DNA from: Stieleria sedimenti | GTDB taxonomy: Bacteria > Planctomycetota > Planctomycetia > Pirellulales > Pirellulaceae | Length of the DNA: 58,332 nt | Direction of reading: 5' to 3' | Assembly: GCF_025060895.1 (NCBI RefSeq) | Contig: NZ_JANZKV010000178.1 | Location: 1,805 to 60,136, forward strand | In this document: positions 7,530 to 16,220 of the stretch, piece by piece | How positions within the stretch are numbered: position 1 is the first letter of the stretch | Layout: each line of letters opens with the position of its first letter | The notes under the pieces: model-generated | The model's database searches: none | Told to the model about the DNA's origin: nothing | Seen by the model: only the letters and a program-made list of their open reading frames with translations | Program-made: the position numbers and the translations under genes

Positions 7530-9545
7530 TTGAGTACTGAATTACTTTACACGTCCGCGCCCCAAGGGCTGCGTCATGGCAGTCGAGGTTTCTGTACGGT
7601 CCTGACGACGGCCGGAATGCCGATCAACGTGATCGGAAAGTTGGAAGCGATTTCCAGCTACCGGCATCTGTTTCCACCGGACAGCAACCGGGCTTCGGAA
7701 AACCCCGTTGCGCTTGCCCACCAACGTGTCAATCTGGGCGGTCAAATCGTCTCGGTCCTGTCTCGCGTCGCGGCTTACGGGACCGACTACTCGGGCCGGA
7801 CCAACAAGATCGCCCATCACGTCACGATCGACCCGAGCGAAATGCCCGCGGCGGGGCCGGCTTGGTTGATCCGCCAGGCTTCGATCCTGCGCAGCGAGTG
7901 GTTGGGGCAGTGTGAAACACCGGCCACTGGACCGGCGATCCCCCGCGGCGACCAGCCGTCACGCATCTGCACGTCGTGGAAGTCGGTCGCCGGTGATGCC
8001 GGCTGGGGCGGCGTGGTGGCCGAAGCGATTTCGCAACCCGACGCGACGCCGTTGTGGGTGATTTACCCGCTGAACCAGCAGGGGCGACTGCTGGAGCTGA
8101 TCGACGAATCGATCGCCCTGCTGCCGACCAGCCAACGCTGGAGAGCCACGTTCAATACGTTTGCGGCGAACATCCCGCCGGACGTCGAATGCAAGATCCG
8201 CTTCGTTCCCGTCGGTACCGAAGAGGCACGGTTTGCGGCTTCCGCTGGAAAAGCGATCGATCTGACCAAGCACCCATCGATCACCACGGCGTCGCAATGG
8301 GTGGAGCGGGCACGGGGGGTGATTCGCGGAGAATCCCGAACGCCGATTCCCAGCGGCGGATTCAATGCGGTCCAGGACGTCGACGTCGCCGCCCCGGTCG
8401 AGTCGTCGTGGTCGTCCGACGATGACGCGCCGGTCGGGCCGCCGCCGCCGATCGAACCCCCATCGTTGCCGATGGACTTGATCCGCGGCAGGGAGCGACG
8501 CAAGAAACTTGTGCTGGCCGGCACGGTGTTGACCGTGATCATCGGATTGATGGCGACCTGGACGGTGGCACGACTGATGGCGGGGCTTCCCATTCTGCCC
8601 GGATCCGGACCGCCGCCGGCACCGCAAATGCCGATCGACATCACGCCGCCGATCGAAGAACAAGAGCCCGTTCTCGCGCCGGCTCCCGTGCCGATCGAGA
8701 CGCTCGATCTGGTATTGCACTACGACAAAAAACAACTGCTGAAGTTTGCGGTCCAACACCCCGACGAAGAAACTCCGCTGCCGGAGCCGGTTTCGCTGCG
8801 GGGCTATGTGCGACTCAAGCCGATCCCCGACGATTCGCAGAATGCTCCCGACATCAAACGCACCAAACTGGTTGCTTGGGGCGGCGGTGCCCTGCCGTTG
8901 GGAAAGACCGAGGAACTCGTCGTCGCGACCACACAATTGACCGAGCGGACGCAAACGCTGGCCGTGGAGCAGTTGCCCTCCATCCCGGAGGTGTTGGGCC
9001 CGACCAAAGTTTATTGGAGTCGCCAGACCGGCGACCTGATCGCGATCGCCGAATTAGACGTTTCCAACGAAAATGAACGGTTTCGCGAGCAGGGTCGGGC
9101 CTACCGCACCGCCGCGGTCAAGCTTGCCCGATTCGCGGATTTGGCCGACTCGATCGAGCGAGAGAGCGCCTCGTTGCCGCCGAATTTAAAAGAGGTCACC
9201 GAAGCGTTTTTCCGCCACTTGTTCCCGGGCAAGGCCCAGGCTCGGATCGAATCGCTGATTCGCCGGGCCGGAGGAGTGGACCTTTCCGAGGCGTCAACCA
9301 AACTGAAAGCGTCGTTGCGGTCCAAGCTCGAGTCGTCTAACAAGGCGTTGAAAAAAGACCAACAGGCGGCACTGGTGCAGATCGTGGACGACTGTGGACA
9401 ACTCGGCCAAGTCGCCGCCGAACTCCATCGCGCCTTTGCCGTCCTGGCAGAAGGTCATCGGGTCGAAGTTCCCGAATTGAAATTCCTGGAATCGGAATCG
9501 GTCGTGCTGCGACGTGTTCCGCTTCACCTACATTTTTCCTGGTAA
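7530..9545 (+). CDS. GTPase-associated protein with GAP1-N-type domain and one membrane helix
   Basis: A 671-residue protein starting at TTG, 3 bases after the GTPase stop. The N-terminus (LLYTSAPQGLRHGSRGFCTV, LEAISSYRHLFPP, NKIAHHVTIDPSEMPA) matches the GTPase-associated protein 1 N-terminal domain (GAP1-N2 kind) as I know it, spanning about residues 3-260. A proline-rich linker follows, then one membrane helix (about 326-350) and a second proline-rich stretch (IDITPPIEEQEPVLAP). The C-terminal half (about 390-671) is mixed sequence and helical coil and would lie across the membrane if the N-terminus is cytoplasmic. In known systems GAP1 proteins are encoded beside the GTPase they act with, as here. 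Biochemical function is not established. Domain call from motif memory. Confidence 0.7.
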   Translation: MSTELLYTSAPQGLRHGSRGFCTVLTTAGMPINVIGKLEAISSYRHLFPPDSNRASENPVALAHQRVNLGGQIVSVLSRVAAYGTDYSGRTNKIAHHVTIDPSEMPAAGPAWLIRQASILRSEWLGQCETPATGPAIPRGDQPSRICTSWKSVAGDAGWGGVVAEAISQPDATPLWVIYPLNQQGRLLELIDESIALLPTSQRWRATFNTFAANIPPDVECKIRFVPVGTEEARFAASAGKAIDLTKHPSITTASQWVERARGVIRGESRTPIPSGGFNAVQDVDVAAPVESSWSSDDDAPVGPPPPIEPPSLPMDLIRGRERRKKLVLAGTVLTVIIGLMATWTVARLMAGLPILPGSGPPPAPQMPIDITPPIEEQEPVLAPAPVPIETLDLVLHYDKKQLLKFAVQHPDEETPLPEPVSLRGYVRLKPIPDDSQNAPDIKRTKLVAWGGGALPLGKTEELVVATTQLTERTQTLAVEQLPSIPEVLGPTKVYWSRQTGDLIAIAELDVSNENERFREQGRAYRTAAVKLARFADLADSIERESASLPPNLKEVTEAFFRHLFPGKAQARIESLIRRAGGVDLSEASTKLKASLRSKLESSNKALKKDQQAALVQIVDDCGQLGQVAAELHRAFAVLAEGHRVEVPELKFLESESVVLRRVPLHLHFSW

Positions 9546-9553
9546 GTGTTGCC

Positions 9554-12445
9554 ATGCCGACGACCGTTGACAAGATCCGACGCGCTCTCGAGAAACGCGA
9601 TGGGATTGCCGAAGACGAGATGCGTGTACTCGCCGATTCCTACCGGACGAAAGTCCAGGAGGTCAATCAGCGTCTCGACGACGCCGTCATGTTGCTGCGC
9701 AAAGGGCTGCGCAGCGAAGCGATTCAACGCGTCGAAATGACGCCCAATGCGCTCGACGCCGCGGCCGAACTGGAGTTTCCCGAATGGGATGAGTGGAACG
9801 AGATCCTGCAGTTCATGGGGATCCCACTGCCGCCCAAGCTGAACCAAGATTACGTCGCCCAGATCAATGAAGCGATCATCGAAAGCCTGCCGCTGGACGC
9901 CCTGCTGCGACGGCATCGACGGTTGGCGATCGCAAAAGCGCCGTTGGCGGTCCGGCTGAGAACGCTTCGGCAGATTGCCCGCGTGGATTCGGCCAACAGT
10001 GTCTGGCAGGACGATGTGGAGAAATGGGAAAAGGTGCGGCTCAGCCAGATCGATCATGAGCTCAAGCACGCCCTGGAGCAAGAAGACGCGCGCTACCTGT
10101 ATCAATTGAACCAAGAGCTGACCAGCGGCAACTGGCGGGTCGCGCCCTCGTCGCGGTTGATCGATCAATGCGCCTTCGCCGCCGAAGCCCACGTCCGCCA
10201 ATCTCAAGAATCCGAACTCGGTGTCTTGGCCCCGCAAATCAACGCGGCGTTTGAAGATCGTGACGAGTCGCTCGCCAGAACGCTGCGATCACAATGGCAA
10301 TCGGTCCGCGGCAAGTACAAGGTCAGTGTGCCGGGCCATTTGGAATCCAGCGTCGCCGGGGCGATGCAGTGGCTCGAAGATTTGGATCGGCAAGCCGTGA
10401 TGGAAAGTGAACGGCAGATGGCGATGGCAAATCTGGAATCGACGCTGGAGTCCGATTCGCCGATCGAAGAGGTCAAGAAGGCCTATGATCAGGCATCGCG
10501 GTTTGGTGAGCCGTTGCCCGAAGATCTGACGCAGCGCGTCGAAGAGCTGGCCAAGCAGCCGGCCAAACAAGCCAAACGCAAAATGATCCTGATCGGAGCC
10601 GGTCTGGCAGCGGTCGTGCTGGTGGGAATCATCGGCATCGGCATGTTCATCGCGTCCTCGGGAAAGCAAACCGCACAACAAGAAAGCGTCGACCAGATGA
10701 CCCGGTTTGTCGAGACCGAACAGTACGGCGCGGCGATGGATTATTACAACTCGGTGCTTGCCTCCGACCCGGACCTGGCGCGGTTGCCCGCAATGGTCGC
10801 GATGCAGGCGACGGCAAAGAAAGCCATCGAGAAACAGACGGCACGACTCGAATTATTCGAGAAACTGATCGCCCAGGCCAGCAACGACGACCCGGCCTTG
10901 ATCGACGAAATCCTATTGCCGCAACTCGACGAATTGGCCGCCACGCCAGGCGAACAGGCCCGCGTCGATGATCTCCGCAAACGCAAGGCGGCCTACCGGG
11001 CCGGCGAGGCGATGCGACAGTCCGACGAAATGATCGGCAAGGTCGCCGAGTTCCAGCGACAGTTCGGCGAACTGTCCTCACGCGGTGATTCGACCGCCAA
11101 CCGCCAGGCCATCGGGCAGTTGCTCTCGTCTGTCGTCCGGCTTCCCAACCAATTCCCGCTCGCTTCGGACGGGGCGCGGGCGAAGCAGGAAACACTGCGT
11201 TCACAAGTCGATTCGACGTTGAAACGTCTCAAGGACGAAAGCATGGTGTCCCAGCAACGCGATGCGGCCATCGATTCGTTGCTCAACTCCCGTTCGTTGG
11301 AAGTCTACTCCGATCGGCTGCGCGATTATTCCACGCAGTCCGTTTCACGCACCGACTTCGTCGAATTTCGTACGGTCATTGATGAAGAAGACCACTGGTT
11401 GAATGTGGAGCGGACCAACGCGTGGCTGGCCGATCTGGAGTCCAAGTTGAACAATGGAGTGACGTCGACCGAAGCGGCGGCGTTGATCGAGTCGGCGGAA
11501 AGGATCCAATCAATTGTCTCGCCCAATCCGGTCTTGCAGGCCATGCCGCGATTTACCGAGACGATGAAAGAGATCGTCGGGCGGAAGGTCATCCTGGACG
11601 GCGCCTTCGGGCTGATTGCCAAACATCCGCTGTCGCAATTGGTCACGCTGCCGATTCCAGATTCTGAAAGCCCCACCGGCACGACGTCGCATTTGATCTA
11701 CAAGACCTTTGCCGAGCAAAACACCGACCGCATGGCCCGCGCCGGTAGTATCGGCGTGGACGTCGTTTCCGATCCGCTGGGCGGTGTCCGCAACCGAGCC
11801 TTCCAGGGGCCGTTGCCGAAGGTCATCGACGAACCGATTCAATCGATCGCCCAAGTCGTCAGCCAAAAGTCCAAGCAGGCGATTGAGTTTGACAGCAAGT
11901 GGGAACTGACATTTCTGTTGCAAGTCAGCGAGGTGATGAAGCGGCCAGAACTCGACGGCGTCATCAAAGAATGGCTGATCTATTACTTGCTCGACGCCGC
12001 CACGCGCGGCAGCAATAAACTCAAGGAGATGATTCCGTTGACGATGCGAACGCTGGTGCGACGCAGCACCGTCCGCGAACAGTGGCACCAGTCGCGACCG
12101 ACCGACCCCGAACTGAACGCGGAGGTCAAGCGGGTGATCGCAGCCGAATTGCCCATCGCCTATCGACGTTTGGCCAACCCCTTGTCCGACTACGAAAAAA
12201 TTGCCGCCGAGCGGCTCAAGTGGGTCGGTTTTCTGACCAAATCGTCCGGCAACCAAATCGAGTATCATCTTCGCGGTGGAACTCCAGAATATGACGGCAC
12301 GTTGTATGTCGCCGCGGCCTCCAGAGAGGGTGACGCGGAAACGTCGATTTTTCCGGTCGGAAAACTGCAGCAAGGTCATGTTCAATTGACACCCAATCCC
12401 GTGCATCAAGTCCCCGGACGCCCCCTGTTCTTGTTTCCGAACTGA
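9554..12445 (+). CDS. Large coiled-coil membrane protein of the GTPase operon, no known family
   Basis: A 963-residue protein that I do not recognise. The start ATG lies 8 bases after the GAP1-type gene. Residues 1-340 are charged and helical with heptad-like stretches (KIRRALEKRDGIAEDEMRVL; LEQEDARYLYQLNQELTSG), probably cytoplasmic coiled coil. One strong membrane helix spans about 344-368 (MILIGAGLAAVVLVGIIGIG), preceded by a K-Q-A-K-R-K cluster that favours an N-in orientation. The long remainder (370-963) would be periplasmic, again largely helical. Its one-helix layout parallels the GAP1-type neighbour, and both may form one transmembrane complex controlled by the GTPase. No catalytic motif was seen. 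Confidence 0.7.
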   Translation: MPTTVDKIRRALEKRDGIAEDEMRVLADSYRTKVQEVNQRLDDAVMLLRKGLRSEAIQRVEMTPNALDAAAELEFPEWDEWNEILQFMGIPLPPKLNQDYVAQINEAIIESLPLDALLRRHRRLAIAKAPLAVRLRTLRQIARVDSANSVWQDDVEKWEKVRLSQIDHELKHALEQEDARYLYQLNQELTSGNWRVAPSSRLIDQCAFAAEAHVRQSQESELGVLAPQINAAFEDRDESLARTLRSQWQSVRGKYKVSVPGHLESSVAGAMQWLEDLDRQAVMESERQMAMANLESTLESDSPIEEVKKAYDQASRFGEPLPEDLTQRVEELAKQPAKQAKRKMILIGAGLAAVVLVGIIGIGMFIASSGKQTAQQESVDQMTRFVETEQYGAAMDYYNSVLASDPDLARLPAMVAMQATAKKAIEKQTARLELFEKLIAQASNDDPALIDEILLPQLDELAATPGEQARVDDLRKRKAAYRAGEAMRQSDEMIGKVAEFQRQFGELSSRGDSTANRQAIGQLLSSVVRLPNQFPLASDGARAKQETLRSQVDSTLKRLKDESMVSQQRDAAIDSLLNSRSLEVYSDRLRDYSTQSVSRTDFVEFRTVIDEEDHWLNVERTNAWLADLESKLNNGVTSTEAAALIESAERIQSIVSPNPVLQAMPRFTETMKEIVGRKVILDGAFGLIAKHPLSQLVTLPIPDSESPTGTTSHLIYKTFAEQNTDRMARAGSIGVDVVSDPLGGVRNRAFQGPLPKVIDEPIQSIAQVVSQKSKQAIEFDSKWELTFLLQVSEVMKRPELDGVIKEWLIYYLLDAATRGSNKLKEMIPLTMRTLVRRSTVREQWHQSRPTDPELNAEVKRVIAAELPIAYRRLANPLSDYEKIAAERLKWVGFLTKSSGNQIEYHLRGGTPEYDGTLYVAAASREGDAETSIFPVGKLQQGHVQLTPNPVHQVPGRPLFLFPN

Positions 12446-12450
12446 ATCGC

Positions 12451-13371
12451 ATGACTCAAATCGAACGTGTCTTTATTCGTTTCCGCGGTCGAACGATCGG
12501 CCCGCTGACACCGGACAAGGTCAAGGACATGGTCCGTCGGGGCCAGGTCACTCGGATGCATGAGTTGTCCGGCGACGGGTTGAGTTGGATGAAGGCCGAT
12601 GAGTTCGGTAACTTTTTCCCCCGAGCGGTCGCCAGCGGTGGCATGGCCGGCGATATGGCGGCGTCCGCATCGAGCGTGCCGCCGGGTAGCGAAGGATCAG
12701 ACGGCGAAGGCGGCACCGCGCCGGCTTCCAACGACAACGCCACGGCGCAGTGGTACGCCCACGTCAATGGTGAAAAACAGGGACCGGTTTCGATGGACCA
12801 AATGCGTCTCTACAGCGAGGCGAAAATCCTCAAGAAGGATTCGCTGGTTTGGAAGAACGGCATGGACACGTGGAAACCGGCTGCCGAAGTGATTCCGGAA
12901 TTGTTCGGCGGTGCCCCAGCCGGCGGCGGCCAGACGATCGTGTCACACGTCACCAGCGAGACGCCTCCGTCCGACGGCGGCGCGCTGTCGACCGAGTTGG
13001 CCAAACACCACGCGCTGATTCTGGCTTTCGGCGTCAGTCTGCTGATCATCGCCGCGATCTTCATGGTCGGCCAGATCGTGGCCCTCAATCAGGGCGGCAG
13101 AAAATTGAAGTCCGATACGATGTCCGCCGCGATCCGGATTTCGCTCAGCGGTGTGGCCGCGATCGCGGGCGTGATGGCGGTGCAGTCGGCGGTCAAACTG
13201 AAAGCCGCCGCCCAATCGTCCTCGGCCATCGCCGCCTTGATGGCCGCACGGACGTTGAACCAATTCTGGCTGCTGACCTCGGTCGCCGTCATGATTTGGC
13301 TGGGGATCCTGTTGCTGATCCTGATCACCGCCCTGGCCACCAACGTGCCGATCACCAACGTGTTGGCCTAA
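12451..13371 (+). CDS. Double GYF_2-domain membrane protein
   Basis: A 306-residue protein, last gene of the GTPase operon, 5 bases after the preceding stop. Two tandem GYF_2 (DUF4339) domains are visible. The first is residues 5-55 (FIRFRGRTIGPLTPDKVKDM, then LSWMKADEF); the second is about 100-154 (WYAHVNGEKQGPVSMDQMRL, then WKNGMDTWKPAAEV). Both carry the G-P turn and the terminal W-x-P/A pattern. Three hydrophobic helices follow at about 187-213, 229-250 and 272-300. GYF domains bind proline-rich peptides, and the GAP1-type neighbour has proline-rich stretches on both sides of its membrane helix, so a direct contact is plausible. That contact is inference; the domain assignment is firm. 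Confidence 0.8.
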   Translation: MTQIERVFIRFRGRTIGPLTPDKVKDMVRRGQVTRMHELSGDGLSWMKADEFGNFFPRAVASGGMAGDMAASASSVPPGSEGSDGEGGTAPASNDNATAQWYAHVNGEKQGPVSMDQMRLYSEAKILKKDSLVWKNGMDTWKPAAEVIPELFGGAPAGGGQTIVSHVTSETPPSDGGALSTELAKHHALILAFGVSLLIIAAIFMVGQIVALNQGGRKLKSDTMSAAIRISLSGVAAIAGVMAVQSAVKLKAAAQSSSAIAALMAARTLNQFWLLTSVAVMIWLGILLLILITALATNVPITNVLA

Positions 13372-13400
13372 ACCATCCGAGCCCGGCGACTCCACCGCGT

Positions 13401-13510
13401 CATGCAAGGCATGCCGTCACCACGTAGGGCATGCTGTGCATGCCGTCGCTTGGTAGGGCATGCTGTGCATGCCTTCGTTTGGTAGGGCATGCTGTGCATG
13501 CCGTCGTCAC
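13401..13510. repeat. 29-bp tandem hairpin repeats (REP-like)
   Basis: Three contiguous 29-bp units start at 13424, 13453 and 13482, beginning GTAGGGCATGCTGTGCATGC. A degenerate partial copy sits at 13401-13423. Every unit contains GGCATGC-TGT-GCATGCC, a 7-bp perfect stem with a 3-base loop. The array lies between the GYF_2 gene and the next gene, 61 bases beyond the operon's last stop, and could protect or end that transcript. It resembles REP elements dispersed in planctomycete genomes. Confidence 0.85.
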
Positions 13511-13604
13511 TGAATAAAATCTCCCTTTTCTTGCACGGATCATCGCGTCGCTTCCCACTAACTCGGTAACTGTTTCCCGACTCTGTTTAGTGATGAGACG
13601 AACG

Positions 13605-16220
13605 ATGCGACTGACGCTGCGAACGTTGCTGGCCTACTTGGATAACACGCTTGAGCCCCAGGAGGCGGAAATTCTGCGGCAAAAGGTCGAACAGAGCGGG
13701 TTCGCCACGCAACTGGTTCAGCGAATCCGCCGCTCCGTGGCTGACCCTTCGTTATCCGCTCCCGCTCCCGATTCGGTGCATCCGATCGAGGAGCCCAACA
13801 TGATGAGCAACTTTTTGGACAGCACTCTGTCGCCGGAGCAGATCGCTGAAATCGAAAAGGCCTGTCTGGAATCGCTGCCACATCTTGCCGAGGCGGCCGC
13901 CTGTCATCAGATCTTGACGTTGGTGTTGGGACGACCGGCCGCAGTGTCGGATCAGTTGCGTGAGCGTGTGATCGCGATGGTCGACGCCAACGGCAAGGTC
14001 GTTGCGACGGATCCGTCGCTGTCGACCGGCCCGCTCGGGGGAACCGCATCGCCGGCGATCGCCGGCGAAATCGGACCCCGTTATTCCGGCATCGATCTCA
14101 CCGACGCCGATGACAGGGCGGCAACGCTGCCGCCCGCAGAAACTCCAGACGACGCGGCCGTTGGAACGTTTCCCGATGCATCATCGGAGCCGATCGCCGA
14201 TCCCCGAGCGACACCGCCGCAAGACGTGAAACCGGTCGGAGTGAGCGATAGTGGGGTGTTTCAGGCGGCGACAAAACTGCGTGAACAGTCGCATCAATTT
14301 GCCGAGGCCGGGACCGCATTGGACGATGCCGAGCCGCTCGCAGGCGATCGGCCACTGAAACAATTGGAACGTTCCGATTTCTACGACGGAGAAGTGCGCA
14401 CGTCGCGGATCACCCCGTGGCTGGTAACGCTCGCGCTCGTTGCGATCTTGTTGTTTGCCATCAGCAAAATATTCACGCCGCTGCTGGGACCGCAAAAACT
14501 CGCTCAGTCCGATGCCGAGTCCGGTGTTTCCCAATCCGACAGCGATGTGCCCGCGTCGGGCGACGGTGCCGGCGAATCGAAAACCGATGAGTCGAAAATT
14601 GGTGAATCGGCAACCGGCGATGCAGATGCAGAGGTTGACGACGGGTCGGGCGATCCGATGGCGATCGATCCGGAGATGTTGCCGGCGCCGGAACCGGTCG
14701 CCCAACAGCCGCCAGTTCCCGGGACCGACGATGCGCCACCGGAGCCTGATTCGGCGGCCGACTTGGTGGAGGTTCCCGCCACGACCGAGACGGCGGAACC
14801 GATGGAGGGTTCCGATGCACCGCCGCTGCCACCCACTCCCGATCCATCGATCGCACCCGACAATCCCGATCCGCTGGACGGAAACGCCGAAGTGGTGATG
14901 GAAGATTCCGACGCGCCTCCGCTGCCGCCTGGGATGGCCGAAGAACGGATCGCTTCGTTGCCCGATACCAAGACGCCACGCGCTACCGATTCCGAGACCA
15001 CAACGCCTGAAATGGACAGTGCGGTTGACCCGACCACGGATGATGCCGCCGCATCCGAATTGGCTCTCGCAACACTGGTTTCCGACAATGCGTTAGTCGC
15101 CAAGCGGCAGGGGGAATCGAACTGGACGTTGATGGCACCCGACGCCGCCGTGACCCCCGGCAGCGTGACCGTTTGTGGCCCCGAGTACCGCGCCAATTTT
15201 CAGCTGTCCGGAGATGAATCGCTGACCAGCACGCTGGTCGGACCTGCCGAAGTCCGTTGGGAATCGGGTCAGGCGACGGTGAACATGGAGATTCGTTATG
15301 GCCGGGGCACGGTTGAATTGCCCAAACCCGGAAACAGTGTTGCCATGACGGTCGGCGAGACCACGATTGTTGCCCAGACAGAAACGGGGCAGGCTGTGCT
15401 GGCATTCGAAGTCGCGCATCGTCGTCAGTTGGGGGCCGACCCGATGGTCGTCCAGAATCATCAGACCGTGGTGGTGCTGACCAGCGTCGCGGGCAACGTT
15501 TCGGCCAGTGGGCACGGCGACGCGGTGGAGGTTCCTGCCGGTTCGCAGGTGGTTTTGAAGCTGAACGAATCGGATCCCGGTGAGCATTCGGTGACTCAAT
15601 CGACACCGTTGCCGTCTTGGATTGATCCGGAAGTGGACACCGGATCGTTAGAATCAGAGGCGGCAAGCGATTTGCTGGAATTGGTTCGCGGCGACGGATC
15701 CGATTCGCTGCTGCTGTCATTGCGAGTTGCCTTGGGATTTCGTCGTAATGAAGTCGCGGCGCTCGCCGGAAAGACGATGTTGGCGTTGGGTGATGCCTCG
15801 GCCTACTTCGGTGTAGATGGACTATTGAGTGATCCCAAGCAGCGTCTTTACTGGTCATCTCATTTGGATGCCGTCCGCCAGATGATGGACCGCAGCATTG
15901 TCGACGCCGCAGCCGTCAGGACGGCAATCGCGGGGCAAAACGCGGCGATGGACAACGCCGACGGCGACACGTTGTTTCGCCTACTGATCGGGTACTCACA
16001 AGACCAATTAGAAACCGGCGGAGACGCCGAATTGGTGGCCGATCTGGAATCCGGGTCGATGCCCGTACGGGTTTTAGCGTCGGAGCACCTGCGCGACATC
16101 AGTGGCACGACACTGTTCTTCAAACCCGAAGAGGAAGTTGCCAGTCGTCGCGAGGAAGTGGTTAAGAAATGGAAGGTTCGGTTGCGGAAGGAATCGATCC
16201 GATATCCGGAAGCCGAATGA
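13605..16220 (+). CDS. Membrane-anchored anti-sigma/FecR-like protein
   Basis: An 871-residue protein. The start MRLTLRTLLAYLDNTLEP at ATG 13605 matches the N-terminus of a planctomycete family with an anti-sigma-like helical head; ATG 13590 is a close alternative. The head (about 1-125) lacks a clear HxxxCxxC zinc motif. One membrane helix lies at about 271-293. A long acidic, proline-rich spacer follows, in which S-D-A-P-P-L-P-P occurs twice, about 100 bases apart. Residues of about 485-660 resemble a FecR-type beta region (VTVCGPEYRANFQLSG; GPAEVRWESG; VEVPAGSQVVLKL). The C-terminus is helical. No sigma gene adjoins it directly. The following flippase-like gene overlaps it by ATGA, so the two are cotranslated. 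A role sensing envelope state is inferred only. Confidence 0.6.
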   Translation: MRLTLRTLLAYLDNTLEPQEAEILRQKVEQSGFATQLVQRIRRSVADPSLSAPAPDSVHPIEEPNMMSNFLDSTLSPEQIAEIEKACLESLPHLAEAAACHQILTLVLGRPAAVSDQLRERVIAMVDANGKVVATDPSLSTGPLGGTASPAIAGEIGPRYSGIDLTDADDRAATLPPAETPDDAAVGTFPDASSEPIADPRATPPQDVKPVGVSDSGVFQAATKLREQSHQFAEAGTALDDAEPLAGDRPLKQLERSDFYDGEVRTSRITPWLVTLALVAILLFAISKIFTPLLGPQKLAQSDAESGVSQSDSDVPASGDGAGESKTDESKIGESATGDADAEVDDGSGDPMAIDPEMLPAPEPVAQQPPVPGTDDAPPEPDSAADLVEVPATTETAEPMEGSDAPPLPPTPDPSIAPDNPDPLDGNAEVVMEDSDAPPLPPGMAEERIASLPDTKTPRATDSETTTPEMDSAVDPTTDDAAASELALATLVSDNALVAKRQGESNWTLMAPDAAVTPGSVTVCGPEYRANFQLSGDESLTSTLVGPAEVRWESGQATVNMEIRYGRGTVELPKPGNSVAMTVGETTIVAQTETGQAVLAFEVAHRRQLGADPMVVQNHQTVVVLTSVAGNVSASGHGDAVEVPAGSQVVLKLNESDPGEHSVTQSTPLPSWIDPEVDTGSLESEAASDLLELVRGDGSDSLLLSLRVALGFRRNEVAALAGKTMLALGDASAYFGVDGLLSDPKQRLYWSSHLDAVRQMMDRSIVDAAAVRTAIAGQNAAMDNADGDTLFRLLIGYSQDQLETGGDAELVADLESGSMPVRVLASEHLRDISGTTLFFKPEEEVASRREEVVKKWKVRLRKESIRYPEAE

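Noticed and set aside
7959-8954. 331-codon minus-strand frame inside the GAP1-type gene
   Set aside because: Arg/Gly/Gln-rich antisense shadow; the plus-strand protein has a recognisable domain and a membrane helix.
13401-13510. CRISPR array
   Set aside because: The repeats are contiguous with no unique spacers between them, and no cas gene is present.
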